DNA of 22,353 nt, taken from the NCBI GenBank assembly GCA_034664395.1, contig JAXDHQ010000006.1:1-22353 (forward strand). The letters run 5' to 3'. This document shows, one piece after another, positions 7,184 through 12,863 of the stretch. The notes under the pieces are model-generated. The model was not told the DNA's origin. It saw nothing but the letters and a program-made list of their open reading frames with translations, and did no database searches. Each line of letters begins with the position of its first letter. The stretch's first letter is position 1. Position numbers and translations under genes: made by a program. The DNA comes from JAOPZW01 sp034664395 (GTDB lineage: Bacteria; Actinomycetota; Thermoleophilia; Solirubrobacterales; Solirubrobacteraceae).

Positions 7184-8365
7184 ATGTCGCTGCACCCGAT
7201 CGACGCGGTCGGCGCCGCCGCGGTCGCCGCGGCGCTGAGCGCCGTCGCCACGCCGTTCGCCGCGCGCCTGGCCGTACGGCTCGGAGCCGTCGACGAGCCG
7301 CGCGAGCGCGGGCTGTCGCATCGCGCCACCCCGCGGCTCGGCGGCCTGGCGATCCTGTTCGGCGCCGTCGTCGCCGGGCTGCTGTGGCTGCCCGACGCCC
7401 GGCCGTATCCGGAGGTCTTCTTCGGGGCGCTCGCCATCGCGCTGGTCGGGGCGCTCGACGACCTCTTCGACCTGCCGCCGTGGGTCAAGCTCGGCGGCCA
7501 GCTCGGGGCGTGCGCGCTGCCCGTGGCGGCCGGCGTCACCGTGCACGCGTTCACGCTGCCGTTCGTGCATCGCGTCGACCTCGGCGACCTCGGCGGCCCG
7601 CTCACGCTGCTGGGCATCGTCCTCGTGGTCAACGTCGTCAACCTCTCCGACGGCATCGACGGGCTGGCGTCGGGGGTGTCCGCGATCGCGGCGCTCTCGT
7701 TCGCGGTCATCGCCTTCGACCTCGGCAAGCCGGTCGCCGCCGTGCTCGCCGCGATCGTCGCCGGCTCGGCGTTGGGCTTCCTGCTGCACAACTTCCACCC
7801 GGCGTCGGTCTTCATGGGCGACTGCGGGTCCAACCTGCTCGGCATCGTGATCGTCGAGGGCACGCTGAAGACCAACGCCCTGATCGCGCTCGTCGGTCCG
7901 CTCGTCATCCTCGCCGTGCCGTTCCTGGACACGACGTTCGTCGTGCTCAAGCGGATGAAGTACCGCCGCCCGATCTATCGAGCCGACGCCAACCACTTCC
8001 ACCACCGCTTCAGCCGGATCGGCTTCTCGCAGCGGCGGACGGTCCTCTACCTGTACGCGTGGATGCTGTCGATGGCGGGGCTGGCGATCGCGCTGCGCTT
8101 CGTGCCCTACTCCGACCGCTCCGGCCACCTCCACGTGGGCTGGTCGCTGTTCATGGGCGTCCTGGGCCTGGTCGTGGTCGCGGCGTCGGTCTACCTCGTG
8201 TACGTGCTCGAGATCCTCAAGGTCAAGCGCCTGGACGCGATCCGCCTGCGGCGGACGGGGGCGAGCGACGACGAGATCGACGCCGAGGTCGAGCGCCGGC
8301 TGGAGACGGGCGAGTTCGAGGCCGTCCGGCGACCGACCGAGGAGTTCGACAAGGTGGCGGAGTGA
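7184..8365 (+). CDS. WecA/TagO-type undecaprenyl-phosphate glycosyl-1-phosphate transferase
   Basis: A 393-aa polytopic membrane enzyme of the MraY/WecA (GT4) family. It transfers a HexNAc-1-phosphate from a UDP-sugar to undecaprenyl phosphate at the inner face of the membrane and so starts synthesis of a cell-wall glycopolymer. Family motifs: DEPRERGLSHRATPRLGG near the N-terminus, GALDDLFDL with the paired aspartates (92-93), NLSDGIDGLASG (153-164), MGDCGS (211-216) and the HFHHR motif (271-275) typical of WecA/TagO. About ten hydrophobic segments are present. The last fifty residues form an acidic cytoplasmic tail (DDEIDAEVERRLETGEFEAV). ATG 7184 has little SD (AGGGG is directly adjacent), and an in-frame TTG at 7175 is an alternative. 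In many actinobacteria this gene stands before the atp operon; here it is followed by convergent tetR. Confidence 0.9.
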   Translation: MSLHPIDAVGAAAVAAALSAVATPFAARLAVRLGAVDEPRERGLSHRATPRLGGLAILFGAVVAGLLWLPDARPYPEVFFGALAIALVGALDDLFDLPPWVKLGGQLGACALPVAAGVTVHAFTLPFVHRVDLGDLGGPLTLLGIVLVVNVVNLSDGIDGLASGVSAIAALSFAVIAFDLGKPVAAVLAAIVAGSALGFLLHNFHPASVFMGDCGSNLLGIVIVEGTLKTNALIALVGPLVILAVPFLDTTFVVLKRMKYRRPIYRADANHFHHRFSRIGFSQRRTVLYLYAWMLSMAGLAIALRFVPYSDRSGHLHVGWSLFMGVLGLVVVAASVYLVYVLEILKVKRLDAIRLRRTGASDDEIDAEVERRLETGEFEAVRRPTEEFDKVAE

Positions 8366-8390
8366 CCGACCTGGCCGCCGTCGCCGCGGC

Positions 8391-9005
8391 TCAGGCGCCG
8401 TAGACCGAGCGCAGCCAGATGCCGACGAGCGCGTCCACGAGCTCGCCGGTCGGGATCGGGTCGCCCTGGACGAGCTGCTGGTACATCGTGCGCTCGGTCA
8501 TCCAGCACAGGGCGAAGGCGGTCGCCTGCGCATGCTCGGCGGCGGCGCGGCCGGCGCCCTGCTCGAGCTCGATGCGCCGGCGCGTCGCGTCCACGAAGCG
8601 CTCGAGCAGGCCGCGCCAGAAGGCGGCGACCTCCTCGTCGTAGGTCGAGACCTCGACGATGGCCCGCAGGAGCACGCCGTGCTCGTCGTACAGGGCGGCG
8701 ATGTTCGTCAGCGCCTCGCGCATCTCGGGCTCCGGCTCGCCGGCCCCGGAGAACCAGATGTCGGCCTGCTGGAAGAGCAGCTCGTTGACGTCCTCGGTGA
8801 GCCGCATCAGCAGCTCGCGCTTGTCGCGGAAGTAGAAGTAGAACGCGGTCCGCGAGATGCCCGCGCGCTTGGCGATGCGCTCGATGTTGAGGTCGGCGTA
8901 GGAGGCGCCCTCGGTCAGCAGATCCTCCGTGGCGCGCAGGACCGCGCCCTGGACCGCGGCCCGCTTGGCGGTGGGGGTCGCGTCCCTCGGCTCGCTGGAT
9001 GCCAC
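8391..9005 (-). CDS. TetR-family transcriptional regulator of the R2lox gene
   Basis: This 204-aa protein has an N-terminal TetR helix-turn-helix at about residues 41-62 (IERIAKRAGISRTAFYFYFRDKREL), preceded by a short disordered lead. The C-terminal 130 residues are helical and form the ligand and dimer domain, with no family-specific signature I can name. It is divergent from an R2-like oxidase gene, and a perfect 7-1-7 palindrome (9034-9048) lies 29 bp before its start; TetR proteins normally repress such a neighbour and themselves. GTG 9005 is the likely start: TACGCT on the minus strand (9018-9013) lies exactly 7 nt upstream, so the mRNA is probably leaderless. In Mycobacterium tuberculosis the R2lox gene Rv0233 also has a TetR gene beside it, Rv0232, which supports the pairing. 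Confidence 0.85.
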   Translation of the reverse strand: MASSEPRDATPTAKRAAVQGAVLRATEDLLTEGASYADLNIERIAKRAGISRTAFYFYFRDKRELLMRLTEDVNELLFQQADIWFSGAGEPEPEMREALTNIAALYDEHGVLLRAIVEVSTYDEEVAAFWRGLLERFVDATRRRIELEQGAGRAAAEHAQATAFALCWMTERTMYQQLVQGDPIPTGELVDALVGIWLRSVYGA

Positions 9006-9012
9006 GCGGGCC

Positions 9013-9018
9013 AGCGTA
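9013..9018 (-). promoter_or_regulatory. -10 box (TACGCT) of tetR, leaderless spacing
   Basis: Read on the minus strand, TACGCT is followed by 7 nt and then the GTG start at 9005, so transcription would begin at the start codon. It fits the TANNNT -10 pattern of actinobacteria. Confidence 0.45.
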
Positions 9019-9033
9019 CTCCGCGACAGGTGC

Positions 9034-9048
9034 TTGACACAGTGTCAA
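9034..9048. promoter_or_regulatory. Palindromic operator in the tetR/R2lox gap, overlapping a -35 box
   Basis: TTGACACAGTGTCAA is a perfect palindrome with 7-bp arms and a single central base. Because it is symmetric, it supplies a TTGACA -35 box on both strands. On the plus strand TTGACA (9034-9039) is followed after 17 bp by TGCCAT (9057-9062) as -10, with the R2lox ATG 8 nt later. A bound TetR dimer would block the promoter. Confidence 0.75.
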
Positions 9049-9070
9049 ACGTCTGGTGCCATGCCGGGCC

Positions 9071-9973
9071 ATGGCCAGCCTGCTCGACCTCACGACCCAG
9101 GGTGACGTCGCCACCATCAGCGACGAGTCCAAGCTCTCCCAGGTCCAGCTCATGACGCCGCGCCAGCTCTACGAGCTCTGGGAGCGCCAGCACTGGATCT
9201 CGCACCAGATCGACTTCGCCCAGGACCGCCGCGACTGGGAGGCGATGAGCGACGAGGTCCGCGAGGACGTCTCCTGGGGGCTGGCGAACTTCTTCGTCGG
9301 CGAGGAGCGCGTGGCCACGCAGTTCGGTGGCCTGGTCATGGCGTACGACGACCAGCACGAGGAGGCCTTCCTCACCACCCAGCAGGTCGACGAGGCGCGT
9401 CACGCCCAGCACTTCAACCGGCTCTACGACGAGGTGCTGCAGTACGACGGGACGTTCGAGGACCGCCTCGACCGCTGTCGCGACCAGCTCAACGACGCCT
9501 ACAAGGTGCTCTTCGACGAGCTGCTCGTCGACGCCAACCGAGCGCTGATCGAGAACCCGCGCGACGTCGAGGCCAAGATCGACTTCGTCGTCACCTACCA
9601 CATGGTCATCGAGGGGACGCTGGCGCTGACCGGCCAGGAGTTCCAGACCCGTTGGATGGAGAGCCTGGCGATCATGCCCGGCCACCTCGAGGGCTTCCGC
9701 AGGGTCGCCCAGGACGAGCACCGCCACGTCGCCTACGGCACCTGGTACCTGCAGTCCAAGGCCGGCGACCCGTCGCACGCCCGGCGCATCCAGGACCGGC
9801 TGATGGCGACGCTGCCGGCCGCCGCCGGCGTGCTCGTCCCGCCCGGCTACCAGCTCGGCGACGAGTACGTGTTCATGGGCTACTCGAGCCAGGAGATGAA
9901 CGAGTACGCGTTCACCGCCCTGTCGCGGCGGCTGAAGGTGATCGGCGTCGGGTTCCCCGCGGTCGCGGCCTGA
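9071..9973 (+). CDS. R2-like ligand-binding oxidase (R2lox), ribonucleotide reductase R2 fold
   Basis: A 300-aa ferritin-like di-metal protein. Metal ligands are E78, E108/H111 (DEARHAQHF), E181 and E216/H219 (AQDEHRHVAYG). Features that separate R2lox from the true RNR subunit NrdB are V81 three residues after E78 and Y176 five residues before E181: these match the valine and tyrosine that form the ether cross-link in the Mn/Fe R2lox of Geobacillus (V72, Y162), and the E181-E216 spacing of 35 also matches E167-E202. R2lox binds a fatty acid and activates oxygen; its physiological substrate is unknown. I choose ATG 9071 (MASLLDL) over GTG 9056 because promoter bases fall at 9034-9062 and family N-termini start near here. 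No SD is seen, so it may be leaderless. It is monocistronic: a strong terminator follows. Confidence 0.87.
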   Translation: MASLLDLTTQGDVATISDESKLSQVQLMTPRQLYELWERQHWISHQIDFAQDRRDWEAMSDEVREDVSWGLANFFVGEERVATQFGGLVMAYDDQHEEAFLTTQQVDEARHAQHFNRLYDEVLQYDGTFEDRLDRCRDQLNDAYKVLFDELLVDANRALIENPRDVEAKIDFVVTYHMVIEGTLALTGQEFQTRWMESLAIMPGHLEGFRRVAQDEHRHVAYGTWYLQSKAGDPSHARRIQDRLMATLPAAAGVLVPPGYQLGDEYVFMGYSSQEMNEYAFTALSRRLKVIGVGFPAVAA

Positions 9974-10047
9974 CGCTTCCGTCGTTAGAACGGGGTCGGA
10001 CCGGGTACCACGGCGTCCACTCCTCGCGATACCGGCGCTCCCTCAAA

Positions 10048-10074
10048 GGCCCCGGCGGTCCGTCCGCCGGGGCC
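10048..10074 (+). terminator. Terminator hairpin after R2lox
   Basis: GGCCCCGGCGG (10048-10058) pairs perfectly with CCGCCGGGGCC (10064-10074) around a 5-nt loop: 11 bp, all G-C. It lies 75 nt after the stop. There is no T-run, as is common in very GC-rich genomes. Confidence 0.7.
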
Positions 10075-10088
10075 GCGCCATGTCTGAG

Positions 10089-10132
10089 GGGGGTTAACCC
10101 CCTTGGACAACGCGCCAGGCGCTTGGTACGTT
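10089..10132 (+). promoter_or_regulatory. Promoter with adjoining GGGGGTTAACCCCC palindrome
   Basis: A 14-bp perfect palindrome (10089-10102) directly abuts a -35-like TTGGAC (10103-10108). After an 18-bp spacer comes TACGTT (10127-10132) as -10, and an ATG follows 6 nt later at 10139. The layout suggests a regulated promoter giving a leaderless transcript. Confidence 0.5.
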
Positions 10133-10138
10133 CGTCGC

Positions 10139-10216
10139 ATGGCCCGCTACTTCGACATCCAGACGCCCAACGGCGTCCTCAAGACCTGTAGCGGGTCCGC
10201 GACCCAGCGCTTCTGA
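10139..10216 (+). CDS. Possible 25-aa leaderless small protein
   Basis: A short ORF starting MARYFDIQTPNG and ending SGSATQRF. I recognise no family. Three features argue that it is translated: an ATG placed 6 nt after a good TACGTT -10 box with an 18-bp spaced TTGGAC -35; a strong hairpin beginning 4 nt after the stop; and a normal mix of codons. It could also be a leader peptide that controls the 61-aa gene downstream at 10324, because the hairpin lies between them. The bases CAGCGCTTC occur twice, just before and just after the stop codon, so a small duplication or a truncation of a longer gene is another reading. Function unknown. Confidence 0.4.
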   Translation: MARYFDIQTPNGVLKTCSGSATQRF

Positions 10217-10219
10217 CAG

Positions 10220-10255
10220 CGCTTCGGCCGCGGGCACGTCGCCCGGGGCCGAGCG
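10220..10255 (+). terminator. Hairpin after the 25-aa ORF
   Basis: Bases 10220-10235 fold against 10241-10255 (core GGCC/GGCC and GGGC/GCCC) with one mismatch, one bulge and a 5-nt loop, giving about 14 pairs. It begins 4 nt after the stop at 10216. It may be a terminator or an attenuator before the gene at 10324. Confidence 0.5.
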
Positions 10256-10323
10256 TGGCAGACACCTCCAGCACGGCTCCCGGGCGGTCGGCTCACCGTC
10301 CACCACATCCCGAAGGGAGCATC

Positions 10324-10509
10324 GTGTACAGCCAGTTCCACCAGCAGCTCGCGAAGGCCGATCCGCAGAGCGAACGGCCCCACGAGCTGGCCAGAGGCGT
10401 GCGGCGGGCGCAACCGCCGCCCGGACGCCTGAGGGGCGGCGCGGCCCACGCGCTGGCCTCGGTCGCCCGCCGGCTGGACCGCGAGCGCGCGCGCCGCGTC
10501 CTGGCCTGA
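10324..10509 (+). CDS. Small basic hypothetical protein, 61 aa
   Basis: The GTG at 10324 is preceded by AAGGGAG (10312-10318), 5 nt away, a good Shine-Dalgarno. The product starts MYSQFHQQLAKADPQSERP and ends in an arginine-rich helix (ALASVARRLDRERARRVLA). It is basic and has no signal peptide or membrane segment. Similar short MYS/MYT-type proteins with an Arg-rich end are, from general knowledge, scattered through actinobacteria without an assigned role; no closer relationship is claimed. A 14-bp terminator begins 9 nt after the stop. The frame is open upstream to 10255, but only 10324 has a ribosome-binding site. Confidence 0.55.
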   Translation: MYSQFHQQLAKADPQSERPHELARGVRRAQPPPGRLRGGAAHALASVARRLDRERARRVLA

Positions 10510-10518
10510 TGCAACGTC

Positions 10519-10551
10519 CCGTCCCGCCGGCGCCCGACGCCGGCGGGACGG
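10519..10551. terminator. Bidirectional terminator between convergent small genes
   Basis: CCGTCCCGCCGGCG (10519-10532) pairs perfectly with CGCCGGCGGGACGG (10538-10551) around the loop CCCGA: 14 bp. It stands between the 61-aa gene and the convergent GRFSEG gene, so it can serve both. Confidence 0.75.
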
Positions 10552-10572
10552 TGATCGTCTGGGCCGCCGCGC

Positions 10573-10860
10573 TCAGATCGCGCGCGGCGGCTCCTCGTCG
10601 GGGTGGGGCAGCTCCTCCTGGCCCTCGCTGAAGCGGCCCTCCTCGAGCTTCTCGGGCGTCTCGGGAAGCTCCTCGAGGCCCTCGCTGAAGCGGCCGAGGC
10701 GGTGCTTCTCGGGGTCGTCCTCCGGGAGCTCCTCCTGGCCCTCGCTGAAGCGCCCGACGTGCTCCTCGTCGGGGAACGCCTCGGGGTGCGCCTGGCCCTC
10801 CCCGAAGCCGTCCTCCGGCTGCTGGGGCTGGGCGGGATGCTCGGGGTGCTCGGAGGTCAT
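10573..10860 (-). CDS. Acidic GRFSEG-repeat protein, 95 aa
   Basis: The ATG at 10860 has AGGAG 8 nt upstream on the minus strand; a longer open frame upstream has no such support. The protein is strongly acidic and rich in Glu and Pro, with no Cys, signal peptide or membrane segment. It is built from repeats: GRFSEGQEELPE (36-47), GRFSEGLEELPE (56-67) and GRFSEGQEELPH (75-86), spaced 20 and 19 residues, plus a decayed first copy GFGEGQAHPE (18-27). Linkers are charged and variable (DDPEKHRL, TPEKLEE). It looks disordered apart from the short motif, which may bind a partner or form a small amphipathic helix. I do not recognise a named family. It is divergent from plsC with a 121-bp gap. Confidence 0.7.
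   Translation of the reverse strand: MTSEHPEHPAQPQQPEDGFGEGQAHPEAFPDEEHVGRFSEGQEELPEDDPEKHRLGRFSEGLEELPETPEKLEEGRFSEGQEELPHPDEEPPRAI
10611..10755 (-). repeat. Three tandem DNA repeats encoding GRFSEG units
   Basis: A unit of about 28 bp, CTCCTNNNGGCCCTCGCTGA followed by AGCGNCC, recurs at about 10611, 10668 and 10728. The spacing is 57 and 60 bp, always whole codons. The units are near-identical while the linkers differ, which suggests duplication followed by selection on the motif. Confidence 0.75.
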
Positions 10861-10981
10861 GTGGCTCTCCTCGTCGGTCGTGAACGTCCCGGTGCTACCC
10901 ACTGGGGTCGCGCGCCGCGCACGTGTGAAAGCGCCGTTCGTGACGGGTGTAACGCGGATCGGCGAGGGGGGTACCTGGGCC

Positions 10982-11809
10982 GTGCCGTCGTTCCGCCGCC
11001 AGCGCTCGTTGAGGCGCCGCGTCATCCATGTCGCGCGCCGGACGCCCGAGAAGGGCCGCGAGCTCCGCGCAGCGGCGTCGCAGCTCGACATCCCGTGGGC
11101 GCGCACCTGGTTCGCCGGAGTCGCCCGCGAGGCGTTCATGCGATTCGTGCTCGGGCCGACGATGGACTTCTACACCGCGCGCCGGGCCACCGGCCGCGAG
11201 AAGCTGGCGGGCCTGCGAGGCCCCCTGATTCTCGTGGCCAACCACTCCAGCCACATGGACACCCCGGTGATCCTGTCGGCGCTCCCGCGGCGGCTGCGCA
11301 AGCGCACCGCGGTGGCGGCGGCCGCCGACTACTTCTACCGCAACCGCGTGGTGGCCTCGCTCGTCTCGTTCATGTTCAACACCGTGCCGATCGAGCGCCG
11401 CGGCGGCGGGCTGGGCAAGCGCGACGGGACGCACCTCGACCAGCTCCTCGACCAGGGCTGGAACCTGCTCCTGTACCCGGAGGGGACGCGCACCCGCAGC
11501 GGCGGCCCCGGCCGCGTCCGGCGCGGGGCGGCGGTCCTGGCCGCGGCTCACAACCTGTCGATCGTGCCCATCCGCGTGACGGGCACCCGCGAGGCGATGC
11601 CCCCCGGGCGCTTCTGGCCCCGGCGCCGCCACGGCAAGGTCCTGTCGCACCGCCACAACATCGAGATCTCCTTCGGCGAGCCGATCAAGCCGAACGGCGG
11701 CGACGCCACGGCCCTCATCGAGCGCGTCCAGCGCTTCTTCGAGGACACGGAGAACGGGCAGTCGGCGAACCCGTACCGCCGGCTGTCGACGCGCGCCGGC
11801 TCTCGCTAG
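10982..11809 (+). CDS. 1-acyl-sn-glycerol-3-phosphate acyltransferase (PlsC-like)
   Basis: A 275-aa member of the PlsC/LPLAT superfamily that adds an acyl chain to lysophosphatidate or a related lysolipid at the membrane. The catalytic HX4D is H88-D93 in VANHSSHMDTP. The substrate motif YPEGTRTRSG starts at 165, preceded by FNTVPIERRG (motif II), and VPIRVTGTREAMPPG is motif IV. Residues 1-75 are basic and hold an amphipathic stretch before the core. The start is uncertain. GTG 10982 follows a G-rich run (10964-10971) by 10 nt, while ATG 10859 would overlap the divergent gene's start and add 41 non-homologous residues. The stop shares bases with the stop of the convergent gene. Other LPLAT substrates cannot be excluded. 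Confidence 0.85.
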   Translation: MPSFRRQRSLRRRVIHVARRTPEKGRELRAAASQLDIPWARTWFAGVAREAFMRFVLGPTMDFYTARRATGREKLAGLRGPLILVANHSSHMDTPVILSALPRRLRKRTAVAAAADYFYRNRVVASLVSFMFNTVPIERRGGGLGKRDGTHLDQLLDQGWNLLLYPEGTRTRSGGPGRVRRGAAVLAAAHNLSIVPIRVTGTREAMPPGRFWPRRRHGKVLSHRHNIEISFGEPIKPNGGDATALIERVQRFFEDTENGQSANPYRRLSTRAGSR

Positions 11810-12714
11810 GCGCGGGTCGTCATCACCGCGCGCAGGCGCGCGTGGATCTCCGTGGGCGTGGTGTGGTCGGTGAAGCGGATGACGGTGTAGCCGGCGGCGG
11901 TGAGGGCGGCGTCTTTGCGGCGGTCGTGTTCGAAGTCCGCGCGGGTGCCGTGGGTGGCGTAGGTGTCGGTTTCGACGATGAGGTGGTGCGTCGGCCAGCA
12001 GAAGTCGACCTCGAGTCGGGGGTGGTCGGGGGCGGCGAGGATGTGGTTGACCAGCGGCGTGGGGAGGCCGTGCTGGCGGGTCACCTGGAGGAGGCGCGCT
12101 TCGAGGTCGCTGCGGGTGAACGCGGGCTCTTGGGCGACCGCGTGTTCGAGGGCTCGTCGGCCGCGGTGGCCGTTTGAGCGTCGGATGACGTCGGTCAGCG
12201 CGGCGTGGTCGTAGAGGCGCAGGCGCTCGGCCTGCGCCAGCGCGCGCTCCAGGCGGTGGGCGGGGAGGGTGGCGGCGAGGTCCAGCAGGGTCCTGGCGAT
12301 CGTGGTGGTGGGGATGCCTCTGTGCGTCGTGGTGTCCTGGGCATCGAGGGAGCGTGAGCGGTGCAGGCGGATGCCCTCGTGGGCGCGGCGCCCGCGCGCC
12401 GCGGTCACGTCGATCCGCGCCGCGGCGGTGGCCAGCAGGTTCCAGTGAGCGGCGGCGCTCTTGTGGCTGAGCACCGCACCCGGCCCGCACGCCAGCACCG
12501 CGGCCAGCCTCCGACCCTCGGCTCCCAGATGCGCGTGGCCGACCGCGTAGACGCCGCGGTGCAGCGGGTGAAGACGTCCCGCGACGACGCGCCGCGAGAT
12601 CGCCGCACGCGTCAGGCCTGCCGCGCGCAACTGCCAGGCCGCCACCACACCCCACTGCCCGCCGGCCAACTCGGAGAGCGCCAGCTCGGGGGGTGGACAG
12701 CGTTTGTCACGCAT
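11806..12714 (-). CDS. AbiEi-like N-terminal domain plus DUF559 nuclease-like domain protein
   Basis: A 302-aa protein with two parts. Residues about 12-60 (WGVVAAWQLRAAGLTRAAISRRVVAGRLHPLHRGVYAVG) match the winged-helix N-terminal domain of AbiEi-type antitoxins. Residues about 200-300 look like DUF559, a Vsr/PD-(D/E)xK-like fold, with E205, D237 in LEVDFCW, E248-x-D250 in LIVETD, then DRRKDAALTAAGYTVIRFT. Such proteins are frequent in high-GC actinobacteria and usually lack a neighbouring AbiEii toxin; none is here either. Nuclease activity is unproven. ATG 12714 is preferred over the upstream extension at 12774, and TAGCGA lies 10 nt before it. Upstream bases 12715-12863 hold no gene and only a weak hairpin. 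Sequence around it is slightly poorer in GC than its neighbours. Confidence 0.75.
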   Translation of the reverse strand: MRDKRCPPPELALSELAGGQWGVVAAWQLRAAGLTRAAISRRVVAGRLHPLHRGVYAVGHAHLGAEGRRLAAVLACGPGAVLSHKSAAAHWNLLATAAARIDVTAARGRRAHEGIRLHRSRSLDAQDTTTHRGIPTTTIARTLLDLAATLPAHRLERALAQAERLRLYDHAALTDVIRRSNGHRGRRALEHAVAQEPAFTRSDLEARLLQVTRQHGLPTPLVNHILAAPDHPRLEVDFCWPTHHLIVETDTYATHGTRADFEHDRRKDAALTAAGYTVIRFTDHTTPTEIHARLRAVMTTRA

Positions 12715-12863
12715 ACCGAGACGTTCGCTACCCACCCCCCAAGCCTGACTCCAAACCCGCCACAGCGGACACACCGAACGTCACAACTCTCCGCAAACGC
12801 TGCTTCCCCTCGGTGCCAAGCGCCGCGCACCACCACAGGCGCAGGCGGACGGCCGCCGACCCC

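Noticed and set aside
10859..10981. Upstream start of plsC at ATG 10859.
   Set aside because: It would overlap the start codon of the divergent GRFSEG gene, has no SD, and adds residues without family match.
10861..11139. Upstream extension of the GRFSEG protein to 11139 on the minus strand.
   Set aside because: It would overlap the plsC coding region, is of shadow-frame composition, and the ATG at 10860 has a clear AGGAG.
12715..12863. Gap between the AbiEi/DUF559 gene and glpK, a little poorer in GC.
   Set aside because: Only a 5-bp hairpin (near 12844-12857) is visible; no ORF with an RBS, tRNA or repeat, so it is not called as a feature.
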